Shown: in pieces, positions 1 through 12,100 of the stretch
Position numbering within the stretch: the first letter of the stretch is position 1
Layout: the number at the start of each line of letters is the position of its first letter
Origin: CAYMLQ01 sp964390795
GTDB taxonomy: Bacteria; Verrucomicrobiota; Kiritimatiellia; RFP12; UBA1067
DNA length: 54,902 nucleotides
Assembly: GCA_964390795.1 (NCBI GenBank)
Contig: CAYMLQ010000004.1
Location: 1 to 54,902, forward strand
Reading direction: 5' to 3'
Program-made: the position numbers and the translations under genes
Notes under the pieces: generated by a model
Told to the model about the DNA's origin: nothing
What the model saw: only the letters and a program-made list of their open reading frames with translations
Databases searched by the model: none

Positions 1-89
1 GTTCCCGCGAGAGGCGGCGCAAAAGCCGTCTGGGCTGCCGCCGTTCCCGCCGCCATCATCACCGCCGCCATCACTTGCATGTTCGTCAT
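1..89 (-). CDS. N-terminus of a secreted protein (partial, runs off the left edge)
   Basis: The minus strand reads an ATG at 89-87 with a GGAG ribosome binding site (GTGGAGAGTGACT) 7 nt upstream. The first 29 codons give MTNMQVMAAVMMAAGTAAAQ and then TAFAPPLAG. This is a short n-region, a hydrophobic Ala/Met core and AxA-type cleavage sites, so it looks like a Sec signal peptide. The gene starts 61 nt beyond the stop of the giant Ig-repeat gene and on the same strand, so it may be the next gene of the same transcript. The rest of the protein is outside the window and its function cannot be stated. The frame is short, but the good ribosome binding site and the signal-peptide composition support it. 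Confidence 0.6.
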   Translation of the reverse strand, partial: MTNMQVMAAVMMAAGTAAAQTAFAPPLAG

Positions 90-110
90 AGTCACTCTCC
101 ACGTGTTCAG

Positions 111-145
111 GAAGTCAGTAGTCAGAAGTCAGTAGTCAGAAGTCA
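111..145. repeat. Period-7 tandem repeat, 5 units (GAAGTCA/GTAGTCA)
   Basis: Five exact 7-bp units alternate GAAGTCA and GTAGTCA, so the true period is 14. The tract ends 4 bp from the stop codon of the giant gene (150-152) and fills the gap before the next start codon. It belongs to the period-7 family seen across the window. Confidence 0.9.
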
Positions 146-149
146 CGCA

Positions 150-3100
150 TTACGGCCGCTCCAGCGCCTCCGCCCGGAAGAAGGCGCCTCCCACCGGCAC
201 GCCGTTGGTTTGCGGCACGGGGAAGCCGACCGTCCAAGCGCCCGCTCCCTTATCGATCGAGAGCGGCGTGATCGGCGTCCAAGCCGGTTGCGACAGGGCT
301 GCCTTCCAGCCGAATACCAACGTCGCGTTCGGGCCTGCGGACACCTGCAACCAAAGCACGTTTCCTGGCATCAAGTCGATCGCCGTCATGCGGAACAGCG
401 AACCCTTAACTGTCGGGTCGGTGTCGGCCCAGTATTCGTCCCGGTTGCAGACGCCGTCTTCATCCGCGTCAGCCAGCGGCGCGCTCAGCGGACTGGCGGG
501 ATCAAGTCCCATTTCCGCGGCCCACAGCTCATACGCGCTCATCGCAACCGTGTGCGAGTTCGGATACACCCACATGGTACGCATGCGCTTGGATTTCGCG
601 GTCACCTCATACCAGCTCAAGATGCCGTCGAGATTTTCGCGGCTGGTCAGACCGGGCACCGTGTACCGCAGCGTTACGGTTCTTGCGCCGGGTGTCGGCC
701 CCAGCAGCCACGTCACCAGTTGCGTCTCAACCCCGCTGACTGGCGTCTGATCAATCATATTGACGGGTTGCGCCTGTGCGCCCGTGATGATCGCAGAACT
801 CGGCAACGTTTCGCCAAGCCCGAGCCAGAAATTCCCGTTTGTCGAGATGAGATTGATCACGACTTCCACCGCCAGGTTGCCGTTTGTGACCACGGTGTTG
901 CGGTACGCGCTTGCCACCAGATAGCTGGCCTCTTCAACGCTCCACGAATACCGTCCTCCCGCGACACTTTCGGTCTGCCAATTGCCGGCTGCGTCACAGC
1001 CCAACAGCTCGATTGAGTACGTTCCCTCGAACTCAACCTCAACATAGAATCTGGACACCGTATTCGTCCACTCCTGAACCGTCACGGCCGGGGTATCGGC
1101 AACCCCCTCCTTGCTCGAACGAGTGACCTTGTACTTCCAGAGCACAATGTTCTCCACGACGTTGCTGGCTACAAAGAGCGATCTCCGCTCCTGCGTCACA
1201 TGCGTGACGGGGGACGGCACCACCTCAAAAATTGCGACCGGCGGCGTGAGGTCGATCTCCCAGACCCATACGCCGTTGGTGACGGGTTCCGTCTGCCAGT
1301 TGTTCGCCGCATCCCGCGCGACCGCCCTCAGCCTGTACGTGCCTTCGGTCGCCCCGGTGTGTACCAGCGCTTCAGTCGGCGTTATCCGGCCCGCCTGGTT
1401 CGTCACGGAGACATTCGCCACAACCGGCGTCCAGGTGCTTCCATCGGCGGACTGCTTGTCCAAGCTCACGCGCCACTCGGCTATGTCGGCGTTCGCCTGT
1501 AGCCAAGCCACCACGTCGGTCCGGTTGGTCGGGTCGCGCGGCATCAGCTCGCTCGCAAAACGCGCTCCGTTTGTCGGCGACGTCGTGTCCAGTTCCCACA
1601 CGAAGACTCCGCCCGGAACAACCGGCATTGTCTGGAGGTTACCGGCCTCGTCTTTGCCAAACAGGGAGATCGCATAGATGCCCTGGCCGTCCGCAGGCAG
1701 GATCTTCACCTCGAACGAGCGGGAGGCAGGATAAATCCAGGCATTCGTAACCTGGGTGTTCCGTGCGACGTTCGTCACCGCAACGTACCAAGCCACCGAG
1801 TCAAGGTCGTTCGACACCGTGAAGCTCACCGTATTCGTGTTGACCAGCGGCAGCGGCACGCGCTCAAACTGCGCACGCGGGGCCACCGTGTCCACCGTCC
1901 ACGTGTACGAGTCAGGCTCGAGCAGCCAGTTGCCCGCCACGTCGCGTCCCCACGCACGCACCGTGTGCGAACCGTCGGCCAGGTTGGTCACACTGAAGCC
2001 GGTCGCCACCGGAGTGTCACCCGCGGTCGGCATCGCCGGCTGGTCCAAGGTCCAGCGGTACGCATACACCTCGGCTCCGCTCACCCTGAAGGTCCAGTGC
2101 GTCACATTGGTGCGCCCGCCTTCCGGCAGCGGCGTGTTAACAATGCTCACGGCAGCCGGGGGCCGGGTGTCCACCGTGCGCGTGTAGCGGGTCAGCTCCG
2201 CGTCAGCCTGCCAGTTGCCCGCCTCATCGCGGCCCCACACCCGCAGCGTGTGACTCCCCTCCGGCAAGGTGGCTGTGACCGCCTCCGTACCCGCCGGCGT
2301 CTCGCCAGCAGTCGGCATCAGCGGGTCATCCCACGTCCAACGGAAGGCCACCACCTGCGCGTCGCCGTCCACCGAGACCGTCCAAACGGCGCTCATCTGC
2401 CACGTTGCGTCGCTCGCAGGCGGCGTCACGCTGTAGCTTGCCACCGGCGGAACGGTATCGACCGTCCAGGTGTAAACAGCGGCGTCGGTCTGCCAGTTGC
2501 CCGCCTCATCGCGGCCCCATACGCGCACCGTGTGAGCGGCGTCGGTCAGGTTGGTGACGCTGAAGCCGGTCGCTACCGCCGTCTCTCCTGCCGCCGGCAT
2601 CGCCTCAGCGTCCAGCGTCCAGCGGTATGCATACACGTCATTCGTCGGTCCCACGCCAAAGGTCCAGGCCGTGACGTTGGTGCGCCCGCCGACAGGCACA
2701 GGCGTATTCAAGATCGCCACAACGGCCGGAGGCACCGTGTCGACGGTCCAATTCCAAGGCAGCGCGGTCGAGCTGTTGCCCGCCGCGTCCCGCGCCACAA
2801 CTGTCAGTGCGTACTCCCCGTCCTGCGGCACAATCACGTGCAGCGTGTTGCTGGGGCTCTCAACCGTCAGGTCAAAGCCGCCAGGGCCGGTCACCCGATA
2901 CGTCCAGACCACCGCATCCGTGCCGTTCGTCACCATCGTGAACACGTTGGTGCGGGAGGCGATCAGCGCCGGAGGCATGGGATCGAACGCCGCCAGCGGC
3001 GGCTCGGTGTCCACCACCCACGACTGGATCAGGCCGATTTCCTGCCAGTTGAGGGAAGCGTCACTCGCCCAGACGGTCAGCGTGTTGACCACATTGGGGC

Positions 3101-6100
3101 CTGCGGCGGAGGTGAGCTGCAGCGGCGCGCCGACCGGCACGCTCTCGCTCCGCGGCGACCCGTTGAACGACCACTGGTAGAACGCGTTGGTGTCGGTTCC
3201 GCCGCCCTGCTCACTGGGCAGATCGACGCTCACAGCGAAGCTATAATCGAGCAGATTCGTGCGTACGCCGTTATACGACGGGACAACATGAATCTCGTCG
3301 TGCGACGGCGGCGTCACATCGACCATCCAGATGTTCGTGGTGGGCTGATCCTGCACATTGCCCGCCGCGTCGCGGCCCCACACGAGGTTGGTGTACGTGC
3401 CCGTGTCGGGCACCGTCACCCAGTGCGTGGCGTTCGTCGACCATTCCGCCGTGGCGTTGGTCACGTCCAGCACGTGATACGTCCACGCCACGGAGTCGAG
3501 CCGGTTGCTGCTGCCCAGAGTGAAGCTGACCGCCAGCCGGTTCGTGAAGTCCGGGATCGGCGTCAGGAACCAGGCGGTCGGCGCAACCGTGTCGCGCACC
3601 CAGTTGGTGACCGTGCCGGGCACCAACTGCCAGTTGCCAGCCGGATCCTGTCCGATGACAGACAGCGTGTATTCGCCATCGCTCGCCAGAGCGGCCTCAA
3701 GGGCTGCGGAAACGGCGGCCGCGTCCGACCAGTCAGCCAGCGGCGCGCCTTCCAAGGCGAGCTGCCAGCGGTAGGCCGTCACGGTGTTATAATCCGCCGC
3801 GCCCGCGGCATTGGTCACGCCCACGGAGATGGCATCGGCGCGCATGTACTCGGCCGGCACGTTCTGCAGCAACGCCGCTGGAGGCAGCGTGTCAACGGTC
3901 GCCGTGTACTCGTCCTGCGGCAGAATGACCGTCTGCCGGTTGCCGGCCACATCGCGGCCCCAGACCTGGAGGACGCGCACGCCCTCGCCGAGAGCCGGCG
4001 TCTGGAAGGTGCGGCTGGCCTCGTCGGTGATCACGGTTTCCGGCGACGGCGCCCTGCGGTCAACCGCCCACGTGTAGGCCACGACCTGCGTGTCACCCGT
4101 CACCGTGACCGTCCACACGTTGTTGGTCTGCCAAATGCCGTTCTTGGGCGGCTCGACCGCGAACCGCGCCACAGGCGGGGTGGTGTCGACCGTCCACGTG
4201 TTCGTGGCGGGGACGGACAGCCAGTTGCCGGCCACGTCGCGGCCCCACACGCGCAACACATACGTCCCTTCAGCCAGAGGTCCGACCGGCAGCGGCGTGG
4301 CCACCGGCGTCTCGACGGTCGAAGGCATCGCGGGATCGTTCAACGTCCACCGATAGGCGTCCACGTCCGTTCCGCCGATCATGAACACCCAAGCAGTCGC
4401 GTTCGTCCGCCCGCCGACCGGCTGAATCGGATTCAGAATCAGCACAGCCTCCGGCGGCGTCGTATCCACCGTCCAGGTATAGGCGGCGGGAGCAGCCGTC
4501 TGCCAGTTGCCCGCCGCGTCACGGCCCCACGCCCGGACGATATGGACGCCTTCCGTGAGGTTGCTGACGCTGAAGCCTTGGGCGACCAGCGTCTCGCCTT
4601 CGCCCGGCATCGCACTGTCATCCAAGGTCCAGCGGTAGGCGACCACGTCCGCGCCGCCGACAAAGAAGACCCACGCTGTCGCGTTTGTCCGCCCGTTCTC
4701 AGGCACCGGCATACGCTGAAGCACGGCGACCGGGGCGATCGTATCGTTGGTCCTGACGTAAGCGGTACCACCGGTCTGCCAGTTGCCCGCCTCGTCGCGG
4801 CCCCACACGTACAGGGCGTGTACGCCTTGCGACACGGTGTTCGTGAAGAAGGTCGGCGTGTTCGTCGACGTCTCACCCGTGCTCGGCCGCACCGGGTTGT
4901 CGAGCGTCCAGCGGTAAGCCACCACGTCGGGATCGCCCGTCACGCGGGCCGTCCAGAGCAGGTTTGTCTGCCACGGGCCGTTCGCGACTGGCGTCACGTC
5001 ATACGTAGCGGTCGGTGCGACGCGATCAAGTGTCCAGCTATACGGTGCCGCGACTGAAGCGTTGCCCGCGCGGTCATAGGCGGTCACATAGATCGTATAG
5101 GCACCGTCGGCGCCCGGCAGGATGAAGAAGAAGGTCGGGTTGGCGCTTGAGCCGCCGGCGACCTGCGTTCCCACCGCATTCGTGACCACGTAGGTCCAGC
5201 GCTCCGCACCCAGCGGACCCGAGGCCGCCATCTCGAACATGTTGGTGGGCGAATTCACGCGCCGAGCGGGCTTCTGCACAAAGACCGCGACCGGAGGCGT
5301 CTTGTCCTCGAACCAGTTGGTCGTGACCGCGGAGGGCGACCAGTTGCCGGCGAAATCGCACACCCAGACGTAGAGCGTGTTCGTGGCGTCCGGGATGAAA
5401 CCCGTCACGTTCGTAACCGCGCCGCCCGGCAGCGAGAACACGGGGCGGCTCGGAGCGACTCCGTTCAGCGCCAAGCTCCACTCGACCACCGTGTCCTTGC
5501 GTGCGGCTCCCATCACGTTGGTCACCGAGATCAGGGCCGACAGCGCGTTCGTGTAGAACGGCGGCACGCCGCTCAGCCTAACGCCGGCTGCGGCGATCGC
5601 CACGCGGTCCACCTCCCAGGCCCATGCCAGGACATCGGACTGCTCGTTGCCCGCCTCGTCCGAGGCCTTGAGCCAGATACCGTAGATGCCATCGGTCGGG
5701 AGCGTGATCGTGATGCGGTTGTCACGCGTGACCGCATTCGTGACCGGCCCGCCGAGCGCGTTGGTCACCGCGAAGCGCCAGCTCACCGCTCCCAGCGGCG
5801 GGTTGGTCGCCATGACAAAGACGATCACGTTGGTGTTGATGTCCTTCGGCGGCGGCGTGGTGAACGCTGCGGACGGCGCCAGCGTATCCACCGTCCATTG
5901 CACGGGCGTCGCAACCGTCGCGAGGTTGCCAGCGGGGTCGCGGCCCCAAACCGAAAGCGTGTAGGCTCCGTCCGCCAGATTCGTGACTGCAATGTCGGTC
6001 GGAACAGACACATCGCCGGACACGCCAGAGAGCGGCACGCCGTTCAAGGCCAGCTGCCAGCGGTACCGCGTCACCGTGTCCTGGGCGAGTGCGCCAGGAG

Positions 6101-9100
6101 CGTTGGTCACGCTCACCCGCGCCCAGGTCTGCGTCGTGTAGGGCACGGGGTAGCCCACCAGCACCGCCACAGGCGGCGTCACGTCCACAAACCGCGTATA
6201 CTCCGTCGGATCGGTCTGCCAGTTGTCCGCGATGTCGCGGCCCCAGACCGACACCGTGTGCCAGCCTTCGGGCAGCAGCGGGGTCGTGAAGGTCACGTTG
6301 GTGCTCGCGACAACATTCGTCGCGGCCCCGCCGTCGAGCGTCCACTGGTAGGAGACGGTCTGCGTGTCGCCGGTGACGGTTCCCGTCCACGTCCGGTTGG
6401 TCTGCCACGTCGCGTCCGTCGCCGCCGGGTCGATCCTGAACGCGGCGACCGGCTCGATCGTGTCCACGATCCAGGTGAAGGTGTTCGAAACGGACAGCCC
6501 GTTCCCTAACCAGTCAGAGGTCCACACGGTCACCGTGTTGGTGACATCGTCGCCTTCCGCAGAGACCACCGTAAACTTCGTGGCGACCGGCTGCACGGCG
6601 CTCACCGGGTCGGTGCGCTGGCCTGTCTTGAACTGATAGCGGTAGGTGGCGTTCGAGTCGCTGCCGCCGCTGAACAGGGCCGGCAGATCGACCTCAACCC
6701 TAAAGAGGAAGTTCGTCGCCTTGAACCGTTTCCACTGCGGGAAGAGGGGCTCGGGGATGACCCGGAACTCGTTCGCCAGGGGCGCCGTGGTGTCCGACCT
6801 CCACACGTTGGTTGTCGGCGCACCCTGCTCGTTGCCCGCCGCGTCGCGCGCCCAGACCAGATTGGTGTAGGTGCCGTCCGCCGCGACCGTGACGGTCTGC
6901 GTGGCGACGGCGGTCCAGGCGATCTCGGACTGGCCGGCCAGGCGGTAGCGCCACTGTACCGCATCGACCCTGCCGGTGCTGCCCATGATGATCCGGGCCG
7001 TGCGCGAATTGGTGTACGCGGGTACAGGCACGGCAAACAAAGCCTCAGGGGCCACGGTGTCGACCACCCAGTTGGTCACATACGCGGCACCGTTCGTTGT
7101 CCAGTTGCCGGAACGGTCACACGCCCAGGCGTGCAGCGTATGCGTGCCGTCCGCCAGACCGGTAAAGTTGGTGACCGCACCGACGGTCAGGCTGAAGGCG
7201 GGACGCACGGGGCTGGCTCCGCCGTCAAGCACGCCGACCCACTGCGTGAGCTGGTCGCGCCGCAGCGCGTTGACCGCGTTGGTGGCGTAAACGGAGGCGT
7301 TCGTGCTCTGCGTATAGGGCGCGGGCACGCCGAACAGCAACACGGGCGGCGCGCTGATGTCCGCCTCCCACGTGTGCACGGTCGGCAGGCCGGCGGCCTG
7401 CCGGTTTCCGGCCTGATCGGTGGCCCACACGCGGATGCCGTAGGTATCTTCTGCGGGCACCGTCACGGTAAACCGGTTGCTCGTGCAGTTCACCACCGAA
7501 ACCACGGCGGCGCCCAGCGAATTCGTGACCGTATAGTCCCAGCGCACCGCGTTGAGCGGCGTGTTGGTCACCATCACGAAGGTGAGCACGTTGGTGTTGA
7601 TATCCGTCGGCAGCGGGCGGTTCGCGAAGTCGGCGGTGAGCGTTGTCGGCGCGGTCGTGTCGACGGTCCAATACGCGGCGGTCGGGATGACCTGGCGGTT
7701 CCCCGCCGGATCGTAGCCCCACACCAGGTTCGTGTACGCGCCTTCCGAAAGCGTCGGCGTCACGATATCGGCGAGACTGCCCACCTCTGTCGGAGCGACC
7801 GGCGTCGGCCCGACCAACTGCCAGCGGTAGCGCACGACCGTGTCCTGAAGAGGCAGTCCGGGCGCGTTGGTCACGCCCACGCGAACAACCGTCTGGTTGG
7901 TGTAAGCGGGCGGATAGCCCCACAGCACCGCCACAGGAGCGGATGTGTCCACGATCCTCGTGTAGGCGTCGGCCTCCGCGTTGACCTGCCAGTTTCCGGC
8001 CTCGTCGCGGCCCCACACCCGCAGCGTGTTCGTGCTGCCGTTGGCGAGTCCGCTGACCGAGAACGATTGATTCGTCGTCAGGTCGCCGCCGGCCGGGCGC
8101 GTTCCGTCATTGAGCGTATAGCGGTAGGCCACCACCTGCTCGTCATTGGTGACCCGCACCGTCCACGCCGTGTTCGTCTGGAACTGGACGCCCTGGGACT
8201 GCGGCGTCACGGTCATGCGGGCGACCGGCGCGACCGTGTCCACGATCCAATAGAAGCTATTGGCAGTCGAAGGCCCGTTCGTCAGCCAATCGTAGGCCCA
8301 GACATCCAACCGGTTGGTCACGTCTCCACCCGCGGCAGTGACGACGGTTCCCGTCGAACTGCTCCATGTCAGATTGCTCGTCGCACCCCCGTTGAGCCTG
8401 TACCGGAAGAGCGCGTTCGAGTCGCTGCCGCCGCCGAACAGCGCCGGAAGATCAACCTCGACCCTGAAGGCGAAATTCGTTGGCTGCACCCGCGTCCACT
8501 CAGAAATCAGCGGCACGGGAATAATCCGGAACTCCAACGTCGTCGGCGCCGTGGTGTCCGCACGCCAGATATTGGTCGAGGGGGCCGCCTGTTCGTTGCC
8601 CGCCGCGTCGCGCGCCCAGACCAGATTGGTGTAGGTGCCGTCCGCCGCGACCGTGACGGTCTGCGTGGCGACGGCGGTCCAGGCGATCTCGGACTGGCCG
8701 GCCAGGCGGTAGCGCCACTGTACCGCATCGACCCTGCCGGTGCTGCCCATGATGATCCGGGCCGTGCGCGAATTGGTGTACGCGGGTACAGGCACGGCAA
8801 ACAAAGCCTCAGGGGCCACGGTGTCGACCACCCAGTTGGTCACATACGCGGCACCGTTCGTTGTCCAGTTGCCGGAACGGTCACACGCCCAGGCGTGCAG
8901 CGTGTGCGTGCCGTCCGCCAGGCCGGTGAAGTTGGTGACCGCACCGACGGCCAGGCTGAAAGAGGGACGCACGGGGCTGGCGCCGCCGTCGAGCACGCCG
9001 ACCCATTGCGCGAGTTGGTCGCGGCGCAGCGCGTTGACCGCGTTGGTGGCGTAAATCGAGGCGCTCACGCTCTGCGTATAGGGCGCGGGCACGCCGAACA

Positions 9101-12100
9101 GCAATACGGGCGGCGCGCTGAAATCCACCTCCCACGTGTGCGCGGTCGGCTGGCCCACGGCCTGCCGGTTTCCGGCCTGGTCGGTGGCCCACACGCGGAT
9201 GCCGTAGGTATCTGCCGAGGGCAGCGTCACGGTGAAGCGGTTGCTCGTACAGTTCACCACCGAAACCACGGCTGTGCCCAGCGAATTCGTGACCGTGTAA
9301 TCCCAGCGCACCGCGTTCAGCGGCGTGTTGGTCACCATCACGAAGGTGAGCACGTTGGTGTTGAGATCCGTCGGCAGCGGGCGGTTTGCGAAGTCGGCCG
9401 TCAACGGCGTCGGCGCGGTCGTGTCCACGGTCCACGACACATTCGTCGAGGCGACCTGGCGGTTTCCGGCCGGGTCGTAACCCCAGACCAGGTTCGTGTA
9501 CGCGCCTTCCGAAAGCGTCGGCGTCACGATATCGGCGAGACTGCCCACCTCTGTCGGAGCGACCGGCGTCGGCCCGACCAACTGCCAGCGGTAACGCTCG
9601 ACCGTGTCCTGAAGAGGCAGTCCGGGCGCGTTGGTCACGCCCACGCGAATAACCGTCTGGGTGGTGTAGGCGGGGGGATAGCCCCACAACACCGCGGAAG
9701 GAGCGGACGTGTCCACGATCCGCGTGTACGCGTCGGCCTCCGCGTTGACCTGCCAGTTGCCGGCCTCGTCGCAGCCCCACACCCGCACCGTGTTCGTGCT
9801 CCCGTTGGCGAGTCCGCTGACAGAGAACGATTGATTCGTCGCCCTGTCGCCGCCGGCCGGGCGCGTTCCGTCATTGAGCGTATAGCGGTAGGCCACAACC
9901 TGCTCGTCATTGGTTACCCGCACCGTCCATGTCGTGTTCGTCTGGAACTGGACGCCCTGGGACTGCGGCGTCACGGTCATGCGGGCGACCGGCGCGACCG
10001 TGTCCACGATCCAATAGAAGCTATTGGCAGTCGAAGGCCCGTTCGTCAGCCAATCGTAGGCCCAGACATCCAACCGGTTGGTCACGTCTCCACCCGCGGC
10101 AGTGACGACGGTTCCCGTCGAACTGCTCCATGTCAGATTGCTCGTCGCACCCCCGTTGAGCCTGTACCGGAAGAGCGCGTTCGAGTCGCTGCCGCCGCCG
10201 AACAGCGCCGGAAGATCAACCTCGACCCTGAAGGCGAAATTCGTTGGCTGCACCCGCGTCCACTCAGAAATCAGCGGCACGGGAATAATCCGGAACTCCA
10301 ACGTCGTCGGCGCCGTGGTGTCCGCACGCCAGATATTGGTCGAGGGGGCCGCCTGTTCGTTGCCCGCCGCGTCGCGCGCCCAGACCAGATTGGTATAGGT
10401 GCCGTCCGCCGCGACCGTGACGGTCTGCGTGGAGACGGAGGTCCAGGCGATCTCAGACTGGCCAGCCAAACGGTAGCGCCACTGCACCGCGTCCAGCGGA
10501 CCGGCGCTGCCCATCGTGACGCTGGCCGTGCGAGACTTGATGTACGCGGGCACACCCGGATTGAACCAGGCGACCGGAACAGTCGTGTCCACGTACCAGT
10601 TGGTGACGAAGGCGTCAGAATCCGCACTCCAGTTACCTGCCGGATCGCGCGCCCAGATGTAAAGCGTATTGGTCGCGTTCTGAATGAAGCCCGTCAGGTT
10701 AGAGACCGCCCCAGCCGCCACAGCCACAGCGGGCCGCACCTTCGCGCCATTCAGCACGCAGGCCCATTGAGCGAACGAATCATGACGGATCACGCCGGGC
10801 GCGTTCGTCACCGTCACTGCGGCGGAAAGCACGCTCGTGATGGGCTGCGGGATACCGGACACCACGATCCCCGTGAGCGGCGGCGCCGTTAAGTCCACTT
10901 CCCACTCGTGGCGCGTGGGTTGCGAGACGGACTGCCGATTTCCGGCCTGATCGGTCGCCCACACGCGGATGCCATAGGTGTCGTCAACAGGCACGGTCAC
11001 GGTGAACCGGTTGGTCGGGCAGTTCACCACATTCGCATTTGTCTCCCCGACAGAGTTGGTCACCACATAGTCCCAGCGCACCGCGTTGAGCGGCGTATTG
11101 GTCACCATCACGAAGGTGATCGCGTAGGTGTTGAGGTCCGTCGGCAGCGGCTTGTTCGCGAAATCTGCGGTCACTGTCGTCGGTGGAGCCGCATCCACGT
11201 TCCACGTAAGAACCGAGGCGTTCGGTGTCGTTTGCCAGTTGCCGGCCGCGTCGCGGCCGATCACCGAAATACGGTGGGCACCCGCCGACAAACCGGTCTT
11301 GCTGAACGGCGCGGCGACATTGGACGGGGCAGTCCAATTATAATCCGTTTGCGCGTACCAAACCCCGTTGGTGCCGTAGTCGGGCGAAAACTCCCACTTC
11401 AGTCGGTATTCGGTCACGATGTCATCCGGCTGCGCAGCACCCGGAGTGACGACAAAAATCTCGCAGCTATTGGTCTTCGTATACAGGGCAGGCGTATTCG
11501 AGAAGGCCACGTCGGGTGCTGAAAGGTCGATGAACAGGTTCGTCGCGGGTGAGGCTTCACTTAGGAACGCATCGTTTCCGGCCAGCCTCAAGGTTACGAG
11601 ATAGTCTTTCCCCCAAGCGAGATTATTGGTGACACCCCACTCCGCCGCCGTGAGCGTATTGGTGTAGTTCTCGGTGGCGGCGTCGAGGATGGGATAGTAC
11701 TGCCCGTTGTTGACAGCCGGGACAGGCCCCGTCCCGACGGTAACCGTCCCTGCCCGGATGAAGGCGCTTGCGAACGACGCGCCGCTGTTCGTCGAGTATT
11801 CCAGTGCCAGATCCGTGAGATTCGTGACGGTGGGATTCATGAAGCGGCCCGAGAAACTGAGACGCCAAGGCTGGTCCGCCACTTGCTGCGCGGTGTCCAA
11901 AGCGAGCTGCAGGGTCACGATGCCGCGCGACGCCTTCCCCTCCGCCGTCTCCACGCCGTCCTGGTTACGTGCAACAAGACGGAGGTCGTAGGTGCCCGCA
12001 TCGCAGAAAATGGCTAGGTTCGTCCAAGCGGTGATCGGCAGCCATGTGGCGTCATTCTTTAGCGAGGAGGCCTGCGCCGCGTTCACAGCCGCCATCCCGT

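Noticed and set aside
1965..5057. Long plus-strand open frame opposite the giant gene (about 1030 codons)
   Set aside because: Its product is Arg/His/Pro-rich with no domain, and it is the antisense mirror of biased codons and repeats in the real minus-strand gene. No ribosome binding site is visible.
7131..10892. Second long plus-strand open frame opposite the giant gene (about 1253 codons)
   Set aside because: It repeats with the same 1764-bp period as the sense gene, as a shadow must, and has low-complexity basic composition.
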